Assembly (NCBI GenBank): GCA_035771165.1
Contig: JAWNZC010000367.1
Location: forward strand, 302,501 to 366,500
Source of the DNA: Paragorgia papillata
Lineage: Eukaryota; Cnidaria; Anthozoa; Scleralcyonacea; Coralliidae
Length of the DNA stretch: 64,000 nt
Reading direction: 5' to 3'
Below are positions 44,470-57,700 of this stretch, piece by piece (position 1 is the first letter of the stretch; the number at the start of each line of letters is the position of its first letter). The position numbers and the translations under genes were made by a program. Below the pieces are notes generated by a model that worked only from the letters and a program-made list of their open reading frames with translations, made no database searches and was not told the DNA's origin.

Positions 44470-44950
44470 ATGTATAGTTCGAGTTTCCACGTTTTGTGAA
44501 AGTTTTTAAAATGTCCAAAACGTTCGTAACATTGTTCGTAATAACATTTACTTCTCACAAGTATTAGAATTCCAGATGATTTTTTATTCAAACTACTTAA
44601 CGTACGATCTTGAGCAATATGTCAAACAAAAGCAATTGAAAATTACTATTTGGGGTAGAAAGTTCAGGATTCTTGCTCAACGGAAAGTACTTTAAAAATG
44701 AGAAAATGTCTGCCATTTTCGTTTAGTTCGCAAGAAAGATGGATCGAGTTTCACAGAACGTTCACAAGATTTATGGCTATATAATAAACTACTTATTGAC
44801 CTCGCTTGTTCGGTCTGTACTAGTGAAATATCGGACCTCTGTTTTTTGCACAGGCCTCAACTCGCTGCGCTCGTCTCGGTCGGTACTAAAAAAAACATCG
44901 GTCCGATATTTCACTAGTACAGACCTCACGCTCGGTCAATAAGTAGTTAT
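44470..44950. repeat. Dispersed repeat with AACTACTTATTGACC palindrome, copy 2
   Basis: Related to 17393-17740; here the palindrome has an extra arm pair GTCTGTACTAGTGAAATATC around an 80-bp loop. Confidence 0.7.
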
Positions 44951-45472
44951 TATTTTGTAGTTTTTTACTCTGCCCGTTAATCGATAAACTTGCCTATATT
45001 ACAAAACTCGTAAAAATCCGACTAAATCAATCAATAACATCATTATAAAACTATCTATATACCTTTGGTAGTAAAACATGGCTTTACAAAGCCCTGAAGT
45101 ATGTAGTTGACAATTTTGGTGTACAAATGTCCATGCAATACATTCGTAAGTCAATCCATTCGATCACATCAGTCAGGAGGAGAAAAATCGCAGCAAAAAT
45201 CGCCTGTGTAAACGAGCCTTTAGAAAGGCGTTATAACTTTTGGAACTTTGCGGTACATAGATATGCAGAAATTTTTGAAAAGCGTTAAAACTAATTTAAG
45301 AGTTAGATGCACTTTAAACAAAGTGAATGAGAAGATTTTTTCCAGACGATGCAATGTAGTAATGTGCGAGTACTATTTTCTACCTTAATCAACTTTACAA
45401 ACATTATTTGTTTAATTAACAGAATGCATGTTTTACTTTAATTTTAGTAATTCTTTAAAGGCGGTTGACAGT

Positions 45473-45792
45473 TTAACCAAAGTAAAAGACTTCTACTTCA
45501 GATGGAGTGAAATGATAACTGCCAGCCAAGAGAGCTCTGGTGTTGCTGCTGCCATAGCTGTAGCCAGATGGAGGTTGGTATGCGTAACCAAAATATGTGT
45601 AAGAGTTTGTTGACGAGTGAGCGTTGTTGGCGATGTAGAGATCATGACTTCCAAAGGTGGGTCCGTAACCAGAAGTGTCGTAAATTGCGTGCTGACTGTT
45701 TCGGTAGACTGGAGCTTTAAATGGCTTCAAATTGTCTTTATTTCGGAGGGAGAAAAGAAACGCATTCGAGCTTGATTTCCAATAATCTGATC
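45473..45792 (-). CDS. TLDc gene exon 13 (C-terminal TLDc half, stop)
   Basis: Acceptor ttcctttttag, 105 codons then TAA at 45473-45475. Reads SDYWKSSSNAFLFSLRNKDN and ends EVEVFYFG. A minus-strand ATTAAA (45437-45442) may be the poly(A) signal. Confidence 0.93.
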
Positions 45793-48700
45793 CTAAAAAG
45801 GAAAGAAAATAACAAATAGTTGCAAACTGTTTTCAAATACTAAAATTAAAGGCCTGGGGCTATGTCGCGCTATTTTTAGCCTCGATTTTCTTATGTTGAA
45901 ATTCTGAGCTGCAAACTTCAAAATTAAAGCTGTACATTAATTCGATTATGGCCTGGCCAAACGCTTTCAACATCGCATTCAACATCATTCAAGATTGTTG
46001 AACGATGTTGAATAATATTGAAAGCTCGAGTGACCAAATGAATTCAACATCGTTCAACATTCATGAATGACAATATTAATTGAACGCGGGCTACTGCAAA
46101 AGTCGGAATCGAGCCTAGGCGGCAAAACTAGTTTGAATGAACATGGCAAATGTATTTATATCAAAGAAGACGCTGTGTCGCAGTGCTTTCCATCCTGGGG
46201 TTCCTTCGATTCTCGTTTTTAGTGCAAAATTCACACGATACAGCGAGTAAACATTTCGGGGGGGCGGTTTATCGGTTTTGCGACGGAATTTAATACTTGT
46301 TTGTGATGAGACGATATATAGTGTAAACTTTCACTAGAGACACTAGTATTAGTCTTTCATATACGACAAATATTTATGTCGCTTAAAGCTCCTAAGCCCG
46401 AAAGAGTGATAACAGATAGGTCTGTATCTTATCTATGGGTATTTCTTGAATGCATAATAATTTATATCTTAATACTGTAATATATCGGGAATGAAAGAAG
46501 TTTCCCCCCGAAGTAGATTAGAATAGCGCTGCGCACGCGTTGGTTTTGTTTGCAACTGGCGAATACAACTTAACAATGGCGGAGAAACACAAAGGAGCGA
46601 TCAATCTTCTTCTCGAAACAACGACTATCTAGACTTAGCTGCATGGCTAATTAAATATGGTCTGGACGAAAGGATTTATTGTCTGCCTAGCAGAAGGCGT
46701 GAATTAATATTAAAAGCTTCACATTCAACTTTAATATGACCTGGCATGTTGACGATGTTGTGAAGTTGGACCAGTCGGTGAGTAGAGTGTTGTTGGTTCG
46801 TGTTTATTTAATATATTTTACACGAGTGGCGCTCGAGCAGTAGCTTAATAACAAAATCTGTATACTGGAGATTGTAGACTGTTTTGGTGTTCATAAACAA
46901 CTGTACAAAGAACCCTGGCCATAGATTATTAAAACGTGAATGTAGAATGCTTAAAATATTCTACAAATCGTTCTATCCGTTAGCCCGTGATTCGGCAGAC
47001 GATTTGCACGACTCATAACGTGAACCTAGCAACATAATCATCAGACGATCATAAATACAAAACAATTAATTTGTAAAGGCGACAAAAACTTATGTACCTT
47101 TACATCCATTTGGCAGACTTTACTCAATTTTGATCTGGACCGACTGGACATCACACGATACGTATTAATATCGGAATTCTTGTGATGCGCCAAGCTTTTT
47201 CGGCCAAAATTTTGAGGAGTTAAAAAACTTGATCTTGTTGTATTAATGAAGACTGAAGCAGAATGCGAAGTGCACAAAAGACGTCAGTATTCATGTTTGT
47301 TGGAGTTTATCATTTTTTTCTTTATTGACAAGAGAAAATGACTCCTTCAAGAATCCGTCGAGATTCTATTTTGGCTTGTAACGTAGCAAAACTTATTATC
47401 TTTGACTGGAAACTTTGCACTATCCTTGGGATCTAGTTTCTTTTTCTTGCTACTTTATTTCCATCTCCTTATCAACGTTTTCTATACTCTGGGTGCCAGC
47501 GGTTTTTCAACGCTCGTGGTGGATAACGGGGACACACGAGGAAGCCATGTGGTAGGGGCCAACCCGGAAGGCGAGCGCGAAAAACCTCTGGAACACCGAG
47601 CCATACTGCCGTACCCGAGGGTCGTACGGGTTAATGATATTTTAACAATCCGGAGTCAACTCTATTTTGTATTTCTCAAGCAAGTAATAATGCTATCGCC
47701 TCGAGTCTTCTATACATTAGACCACTAAGAATTGCTCAAATTTAACAAAACTGGTTTGATTTTAGTTCGGGTGACGTGACGCTGCCCGATATTCACTATA
47801 ATGCAGACACTCAGACAGTTATAACTTCCAAACTATGCATTGTTGAACGCTATCTTGTACGTATGTTGTTATAAATTTCATAAGCTTCCCTCTGATGTAT
47901 GGCTTATGTTTCTGGGTTATATGGAACTTTTTCAAATCCAGAATGTTCACTCAATAATAATTAAATATTTATTTACTTAACGTCTCACATGAAGTCGGTT
48001 TACTCGGTTATAGAATTTCAGATACGCAGGAACTTGAACGACTTGAACTACACTTCAAATGAAAGCTTATAGATTTCTAACAACATACTTACAGGATATA
48101 TTTCAACGATGCTAACTGCATCTTCTAGGCCATGTTACTCATGTTATTAATAGAGATGTGCGATAGCGAATGAAACTTATTGTTAAAAAATGATCCTTTG
48201 CTTGACCCATCGACGTCTTACGTCCAGATTTTGGAACGTAACCTTTTCATAGGCTCGGCGCGATCAGAGAAACGGCTCGGTGTTCCAGAGGTTCTTCCCG
48301 CTCGCCTTGCGAATTTACCGCCTGGCGTCCTTCCAGTATCCCCATTGTCCCTACGAGCGTGGAAGAACCTCTGGTACCCAGGGTACGTTTTCTACGGCTA
48401 GCATTTCTACTTTGGCCGTTTTGTCGAGTACAACTTACTAGGCTCGATTTCCAGCCTTATCTCAACTCGCGGGACTTTACCCGCCCTCTATGAACGGCTG
48501 GACGCGTGAGCGGCTTGTTATGTCTGTGACGTAATGCATAATTTTCACACGGAAAAGATATTTTTGTCATTCATCCAACCAACACTATAAACACAGTCAG
48601 TGAACGATAAATCGCAGATGTTTGAAATGGCAGAAATACAGCAAAGACACGACTCAGTGAGCTTCGTGAACTGAAGCAAGGTGCAATCTTTTCTTATAGA

Positions 48701-51700
48701 CATCCTTAATCAACAATTAGGCCCGCCATTTCACGAAGGCACAAACGGTATTAATGTAAATGAACAATCTGACATTCACCAGGTTCAATTCGCTTTTTAG
48801 CATCTTCGTCGTTCTATAAATCGTCGCCGAACTCTGCCGTGATTCAAATTGACTTGAGAAACCGCATCTGATCATCTTCCATGAAAGAAATCAAAGGCGA
48901 AATCGCAGTTGTGATTGATTTCGAGTTAAGTTTTACGATATCAACAAACTATTGACGCTGACTGAAATATCAGTGATTTTCCTGACCTAGTCGGCTAAAT
49001 GGCAAACACATCTTGGCCACTAATCGTCACGTTGCAAATCTTTTAAAAAAATAATCTTCAAAAGTTTCGAAAATTCGGTCGTACGCCTCGCTTATTAGCT
49101 TTCCATTGACCGCTAATATATGCCTGCTGAAAATGTGCAGGCGCGTTTGTGATTGGTGGAAATTCACAATGACAAGCTCACGAGCCCAGCCGTGATTTCG
49201 GGGGCAGGTTGCAGCCAGAAATAAGGCTGGAAACCGAGCCTAACAACTTACTTGCCCCAGGCGCTCACCCTGACAATATCCCGCATGGCGCATGTCTCTG
49301 TTTAACAAAGTTGAATGAAATGTGGCCAAATGCGTTCAACACCTTTCAACATTTTGAGAACAACAGAAATGTAGAACGCGTGTTGAATGAAAATTTGAAC
49401 ATGTTCAAATATCGTTCAACATCATTCAACACCATCAACAACGTTCAACATCATTCAACAAAGGTGGCCAAAAGCTTTCAACATGTTGAATTCAACAATG
49501 TTGAATGAAATGTTCAAAGCCTTTGGCCTAACCCGTTAACAACTATGGAAGATTTTTGAATTTGTAACTTTTTACACAAATTAGTCTAAACTTGATTACT
49601 GCCAAGCCAACAGAAATCAAGATGTTACATTTGCAATACCCTTCAATCTCGCCTTAATTTTTATTACCTGTACTTCTATGCAGGTTTCTAGTGTCTGTTT
49701 CATATATTATATATATCCGTTATTACAAAATTTTGTGCAATTTTAGGTTTCTGTAAGAATGGCTAAAAATAGGGCGAGCCCCTTTAGATTATTGAAATAT
49801 TTTTACAAACCAAACGTTGAACAATAGTACTCTCATACCAAATTATGAACTACTTAACGGAGAGCAAGGTCATTACGGTACAATATCAAACTAAGGTCTT
49901 GTTGTCTAGACTGAGAGATAGCGAGGTTAATACGTTCCAGGCCGAGGTTTCATACTTTACAGTAAAGACAAAACGGTCGAGGTTATTAAGTAGTTTATTA
50001 TATGGCGCTTTTTACTCAAAAGTCAATCCTGTATTTTCTGGTCTCCGCTTCCTTTAACTTCGTCAAAATGCAGAACTAGGGTTCTGCTGTTTATTTTCGT
50101 CTCAATATTAAAATTTACTTTTAAAATGTTAGTAGTCATCCATTTCAGATATTTTGATTGTTTTGAGGTAATAAAAGTTTAAGCTGTGTTTTTCTTAGAA
50201 TTTTGTTGTTTGTTTTCAAACGTAAGGCGTTACCAATTCACCTCAGCAACTAATCACAGCGCACGATTTCACCGGAAGTAACCTGTGCCTTGTAATCACT
50301 GATCTCTATACTAACTGCATGGGCGGTCTAGAACAAATCGCCTTGCGAGGTTTGACCACCGGCAGCCATGTGGGTACACCCAAAAGATCCTTTCAACCAA
50401 TCCAAATGCAGTAATTTTATCATGCATATTATAAATAATGATTATTGTCTTAATACAAGATGGACGCCAGGTCAGGAGTTCGGGGAGTGAAATGGCCGAA
50501 ATCTCTAATTCACTCAGGATTTTAAGCACCAGAAATTGCATAATCATTGCAAAACCAAATTTGAAACTCGAGCTAGCTATCTGGACCAGCCTGGTGGAAT
50601 ATTGCAGTCTTTGATCGAAGCAAATTAATTTTATTTAGTTCATGTTCTTTTCGTTCTTTTGGGTGAACCAACATGGCCGCCGGTGAGGTCAATTGGTAGA
50701 TAGTTCCCGCCTATCCAGTTAGTATAGATATCGTTCTTTAATATCCTTTATCATTTTATCAAACAACACTCACGTCTTAAGGTAGCCATTATCTCTGTAA
50801 GGCTTTAGATCATTGCGATCTTTGGAGCATCTCGAGAAGGAAATACAATGATTTACTAGTTACTGACAGAGCTTGTGGTCTGTACTAGTGCAATATTGCA
50901 TGGAGGATTTTATAGTATAAGAATAGCTATCCGTTCTTCTTTGTTTGGAAAAAACTAATTAGCTTTCGCTGCGGAATTTACTTATTTAAAACAGAAACGG
51001 AGCATTGACGTTTAAGCCAATCAGCAGCTTCGTCCTGATTCAGGACGAACTCTACGTCATCAGTACGGAAGTTTACTCTCATAACGCAGACGTCTCTCTC
51101 GAAAGTCCCCGATGTGAGGCGGCTGTATTCGCAGGCTATCTTATTATCAAGCTGCATTCAGTTTGAAAGAACATTAACTCGTTTTACTCAAAAATGCATA
51201 ACCAAAACAGTGTTACTCCTACCTGTCCAAGAGACGTCAATATAACCTCCAAAGATGTATTGTCCCACACGAACAATGGTAACGGTGGCACCTTTATTGT
51301 TACATTTTGAATGAAATGTAGCTGCTAGCCATCCATCTCGAGAAGTGCGCCAACAAAGATGCCAAGGAGTCTTGACAGGAAGCCACTGTTCAATTTGTTG
51401 ACAAAAGTCTGGTCTACCAACTAAGATAACCGATGAAAAATCTAAATAACGTTGTAAGGCAAAACAAAGTTAATTAGGATGTTAATAATTTGGTAACAAT
51501 AAACGTAACAATAACGCTTTTATTTTCTGCTTAACACGTTCGGAATGAAGCAAAGTGGAAGGGAAAATATACTTGAATTGAACCAAAATAAGTGGTAAAA
51601 ATGAGTTAACAAAGGATGATATAGATTTTCTATAGACTTGTGTTACTACAACAATTTAAGAATTTTGGAAATATATAATCGCCGAAAAACTAACCCGGTA

Positions 51701-54700
51701 CCCCAGTTTTTCTCTTTCGAAAATAATCATAATACAAACAAAATATAAATAAGGCAAAGTTAGACTGCTAAAATAAATATTTGTACATATTAAGTATATA
51801 ACATTTTTTTCGTATGTTTTTGCTGAATATAAGACTTGGTTAAAAATACGTAACAATAACGTTTGCTTTTATTTTTCTGCTTGACTATCGCATGTACATG
51901 TTCGGAATGAAAAAAAGAGAGAAATTGGAAGATAGAATATAACTAAATTGGACTACTAACATTTTGAGAACTAAAGTTATGCTAAAGAGTAATATGCTAA
52001 AACAGTCATACACTAAATAGTCATATAAAGCCATAAAAGCCAAAACGACAGTATTTCGCTTTCTAAAGTCTCAACAGCTCACCGCCTTTAAGATTTCCTA
52101 TACATCGTAGCACACTACCTACACAGCACTCTACTCTTATATTACTCCATGATTTAGTCGGATAAATACTAACCTGAAGTTAATGCGTTTATGACTTTAC
52201 GCAAAGTTTGATTCTGGTTTCTCAGCTTTGTCTCAACTCGAGATAAATGATTCTCTAACCGCGTCTCAAGTCGACTAAGACTTGTGTTTAATATGTTAAC
52301 CACCTTTGGAGACAAAACAGAATTTGAGAAATTTATATGGCTAAAGAAAACGGTTATCTTACCAACAACCACCTCAAACACAATTCACGCTGTCTTTTAA
52401 AGCAAATATGAATGTACCTTTTGATTTTGATTCTCAAGCTTTTTCTTAAATTGTTTGTTTAGATTGAGGGCAAGGGTGGTGGAACAGGGGGCTATGGGAG
52501 CTATAGTCCCTCCAATATTTCTAGCAAGGGGCTAACCCCCCTCCCAAAAAAAAATATACAAAAAGAAGAATGTAAATTAATAAATAACTTAAGGTGTGGC
52601 TAAGAAAGAGCTAAAATTTGCTGGGGAAGGCAAAACACACTCTATCATTCTATTGTAATTGACGAATAGGATTACAAATAGGAAATCTCGCGCATGCGCA
52701 TTGTATTAAAAACGCACCATTTAAAGTTAATTAATACAGTACCTTGTCCTCTTCAGCAACTACATTCCAAGTTTTATTTGCTCTTACATAAAGTTTCTTG
52801 TTATCTTTACGATATTCCAAAAGTCCTGGAACGGATGGTATCTTTTTGGCTGCAGCGCTATCGGGGACAACGGCAATCTAGAAAAAAGAAGTTGTCAGTT
52901 ATTTTTTTCAAAAGAAAACACTATATACAATGCGCTGCCCACGCAGCACTCTACCTTTGAACCAACTATAGTCATTATTACTCGGGCTACCTGTGGTAGA
53001 CGAGTCTAGGTTTCGGCTCCGTTATTTTTATTATTTTTTTGTCTATGTTTCGAAATGGCAATCATTACGTCATCCCGTCAGGCTTTGCGAAACTGATGCG
53101 TGCTAAAATTCCATACGTTCTTTCTATAAATCTTCTCTTTCCTGATGTCTGATCAAGTTGTTTGAAGTGAAGTGTTCTTTCTTGGACATGTTCAGTGTGT
53201 TCACAGACGTAGTTATTGTTCAGTAATTTCGCTGGCAGGTATCTTGATACAATCGCTGATTAAACATGATCGTGCTGTGTTGATATTTAACACCCGAAGG
53301 GACTCGACATATGAACGCTGTGTGGAAATATTACCTTAAATACAGGCAATAGTGTTTTGTGTATTGCGAATTGTGTTTTCTATCGGAGAATTAGATAGTG
53401 CTTTGACTATTTTCGGTGACGAATGACGTTTAGACTTTTATAAGTAATCTTGCTGACAAAGTTTGTCCATGAAGATAGAATAGACGAAGTTATTACAGAC
53501 ACAAAAAAATGCCGTATTGATATCAGTATACTTGAGGACGAGGGACACAAGAAAGGGCCACAGTATATTAAATAAAAGAACATATACGTGCTGTTTACCT
53601 TAGTAAGCGCTTTCTCCTGTTTGTTGACATTGATCACGACAGTATCTTTATATTTTTGCATATTATTTATGTGCTTTATTACTAAACGAGTTTTATATTT
53701 GTTATGCTGAGTAGGAAACTTGTATACAAATGTATGTTCTGTGTGACATTAACTACAGTACTAGAACTGCAGAGTTGCAGAGCCTTCCCAACATGCTCTA
53801 AAGCAAAAACATGGAATCAGGGTTCATGTTGTATGAAGATATTGCACAGCATAGATGTGGGGTGCGGGTATATTTTACTAGTCACCTATTGCATATTTGC
53901 TAGTGCATCTGTACCGGCCCACTCCCAGTCTCCCACCTCTTTGCTCGCGCGTTATAGAGACCTCTGCACTTTCCAGTAGCCCGAGTGAACACCTGACCCA
54001 GGTGTCTTGTTTATAACAGTTAGGCCTGCGCTAAACGTCGCACAATAGACGAATTTAATTCAGACGAATTCTAATTCTAATTAACTTTGTCGGTAATGCG
54101 ACGTAGATTTCGACGACGAGTTAAACGTCGAATTTCAGTCGAATTTAATTGTTTTTACTTGGACTCGTGGAGCCTGAAAATGACTTCTTGAAAACACGGT
54201 GCCGAATTGTCACAGACAGAAGAGAAACATTTAATTCGACGCGACGATAAATCGTCGTGTAACTCGAACACGCATTATCCGTCTGACTCAGACGAATTTA
54301 ATTGCCGAGACGAATTTAATTCGTGTGTGGAATTTAATCGAGTTATACGTCGCAGTTTCGTCGAATAAAATTCAAACAATTAAATTCGTCTGAATTAAAT
54401 TCGTCTATTGTGCGACGTTTAGCGCAGCCCTTACTCGCAACCACGCATGAATCAACTTAATTGCCCGGGCAAATATAATCACGAATGTGTTAAAGGATTT
54501 ATCATCGCGACCGAAGTGTTTTTAGGCAAAATAACTGACGTAGTTACCTCGGATTCGGTAACTAACCTATACTAGCGGCCGTTTACATGGACTAAAAGTT
54601 TGCTCGGGTAAGAGGGACACCCTACCCCCCGAGACAACTTTGTCGTGTGTTTACATGAGGAATTAGATTATGACTTCTGAATCGGTTTAAAGGGCAACTA

Positions 54701-57700
54701 TACGTTTCCCGGTTATTCTATTTTCCGTTATAGTCGGAAAAGTTCAATCTAAGACCGAAGAAATAATTGAAACCAGTCACTCGGTTCCACTTTTATGAAT
54801 TGTCTAAGTTTGAGTTTTTGCTCGTTTTGCTGAACTCGTGTGAACGACGACCGCGGCGAAATAAAGACTGGTACTAGTACCTGTGATGTCATACCGGTAA
54901 CAAACAACAAGCTGATTGGTGGGTTTTACCGGTATGACGTCAAAGACAATGGAGTATCCATTCTCCTAGAAACGCGGTCGTGCTTCAAGAAGACTTAAGA
55001 AGTCTTCGCTGAGAAATTCTTTGCTTTACCGCGAAATTCATATTTTTCTTTAATTTTGCTAAGTTAGATGATAACCCTTTCAGAAGAAAATATAACTTCA
55101 AAAGGTATAGTTGACCTTTAAGCCTGCAGGACTGGGTATAGTTTAATGCATCTAATTTAAGATGGCTGATCGTCGGGAAGAAACTGTAACTTACTGTTAG
55201 AATTAAACGATAGAATTAAACTCACAGAAGCTTTTATAGTTCTTCAGGTCAATTATCAGGTTTTCAACCATTGTTGGAGACCAAGACCATTTTTTTCGCT
55301 TCGTATTTGCTGCTCTATCAATTGTTACACATTCTGCCGCCATTTTGTTTCGCAGTTTTGCCTTGGGTAGGCGAGTCAACTTTATCTCGCCCCCCTATGG
55401 TAACCCTACCTCGCAAAGAGGGTGACCCTACCCCCACGGTGACCCTACTACCCGAGACAAGTATGAAATTCTCCATGTAAACGCTCGCTGTCGAGACTAA
55501 GTAAAATGAACACAAAGTTGGCTCCCCCAGGGTAGCTCGGGGGGCAGGATGACCCTTCTACCAGGGACAACGTTTGTCCATGTAAACGGCCCCTTAGTCT
55601 TGTATTAATTGTCTTTCGATTAACGGATACTTAAAAATAATAAAGCAGAGTCAATCAAGATATGGTCTGGAAATCCGGAAAACTTCAAAGCGCCTATAAT
55701 GAGCTGTGATTTTATGTTGAGACGGTCCTCACCGTGCAAAAACATTTTGTTTTTTGCTCATTAATCTTTAAATAGCACGGTTGAGCAATTGAACCAAACG
55801 CTGCTATTGGATAAGTGCTTCATTATACCAATAAACGTGAACAAAAAGATAGAACAAAGACTTTAAAATTTGCTGAGTTTCCAGACCATCTATCAATAGA
55901 CTATGAATAAAGTGACTAAATCTCTTCAGTTCTTCAATTCTGAATGCAATCGAATTTAGATTAATTGATAATTTGCAGTAGGTTTATTAGAAGGTAATTC
56001 AATCTATTCCGTTTCAAACACTTACTCCATCATTCAGAAGAACTTCGTTTTTGGAACAACGACCCTAAATAAGAAAAGTATTATAAATATAGTATCATAC
56101 CTGTCTGATCAATAAAATATACTTGTTTAGAATACTCATTAATAATTCATGAAGGAAACACTATAGTAATGTTACTGTCTTAATTTGTATGCTGTATATC
56201 GGATACAACATCGTCCTAGTTTGCAAAAACCTCTTCCTCGATTTACTCAGTTAAGTGGCTTGAAGATGCAGCCGCAGCCGAACTGTATGGGATTTACTAA
56301 CGTTTGTCTTTGGCTCGCCTTGTAAATCCCATACAGTTTAGCCGCTCATAGCGTATCTACTGCTTAATAGATTAAAAACAGTTAAGTTTGTTTCAAATAT
56401 ACACTTAAAAAAGTACGTAAACTAAAAAGAAAATATGGACAATTATTGACTTTGAGAACTAGTAGCATTTATGCCATAAAGTTAACCTAACCTTTTTTGG
56501 TACTCCACTTCCATCTTTTAACTTGTACCATACAATATCTCCATTATCTGCAGTAACCTGGTACTCCATGCATTTGCTCCAGACTCTTTTCGGAAGAGTA
56601 GATCTCACCCAAAACCATGTATACACATTCTTTGTAACGGTTCCTCCAACTTTAGCTTGGCAATCATTACCACAGTAATTTCCCGTACCACCCAATGGAC
56701 CATAACAAGCACAACACTAAAAATGTTAATGCTTAAAATAACTAAAATTGAGAAGAAAATTATAGGTCTACTATACAAGTCAATTCTTAGTTATTGAAAA
56801 CACTTACCTTATTGTCGCAACCGACGAACGCTGTTGAATCATGGTGAATCCCAGAAATATTTCCAGTAACACTGTAACTGTTCCAAGAAAAACAAGTTTT
56901 AACTTCATTGTCAGTTTTTGTCTTTGTTTCATGTTATAATATGATTTAGTCGGTTCTTTTTAATGTACTGCAGTTTATTGAACATTTTTATTTAATCATG
57001 TTATAAACCTTCCAACCCTATGCAAACTCGCAATAACAATAAAGCCATTCTTTTTGTTTAACTACTAATTTAAATATATTATATACGTTAAACTTGTCTC
57101 CACAAGCAATTTTCATATTGAATTCTTAAGAAAACCTCCTTGATCATGCTTGTTATCAATAGGTTTCGCCCTCAGGATTCTATATCGCAAGTAAACTTCG
57201 GGTTAGGTGCTTAACATACACTTATTGTTGCTAGGTTACCTGAAGGCTCCTGAAGTGTCAGTCTGATACTTAATGTTAGGGAGATCAAGAAAAGCAAAAC
57301 CATTCGAACATGGTTTTTGGAAGCAGGAGTTCATCATAGACTGTAAAATATAATTTTTAACACAATTAAAATATTTATAAAACAATTGAAAAAATATCGA
57401 TCACACAAATTAAACAAGAGGTACAAATATCCTAGAATGAAAGAAATGTATAATTATATTAGAATAGTTCAGGATAACAAAATATTGTCATGCCAATCAA
57501 ATTTGTTTGCAGTTTATAATAATAAAGAACACACTGATAAAAAAGCTTACCCATCCAAACTTTAATGATGGCTGATGGGCCAAGCCAAATTTTGAACATT
57601 GGAAATTTGTAGTGACAATACTTTCTGTCTGCAAATCTTTTACATATGCAATGTTTCCAATCCCTGCTGAACTTTGGTCACATCCTCCTTTGTCAATTAC

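Larger units (their letters stand above)
45793..51222 (-). other. TLDc gene intron 12 (5.4 kb) with fold-back elements
   Basis: It holds a TTCAACAT-rich hairpin (45945-46080), a CTCTGGGT(G/A)CCAG-ended element (47484-48390), a GGCTCGRTTTCCAGCC-ended element (48436-49248) and another TTCAACAT hairpin (49277-49530). No exon seen. Confidence 0.75.
52878..56025 (-). other. TLDc gene intron 9 (3.1 kb) with nested MITEs
   Basis: Contains a 408-bp TTA-flanked MITE (54023-54430) and a 1-kb MITE (54575-55593) that itself holds a TTTAAAGG hairpin (54685-55121). No exon recognised. Confidence 0.75.

Noticed and set aside
47402..48401. Frames of 108 and 73 codons
   Set aside because: They fall on the inverted ends of a fold-back element and mirror each other's repeat words.
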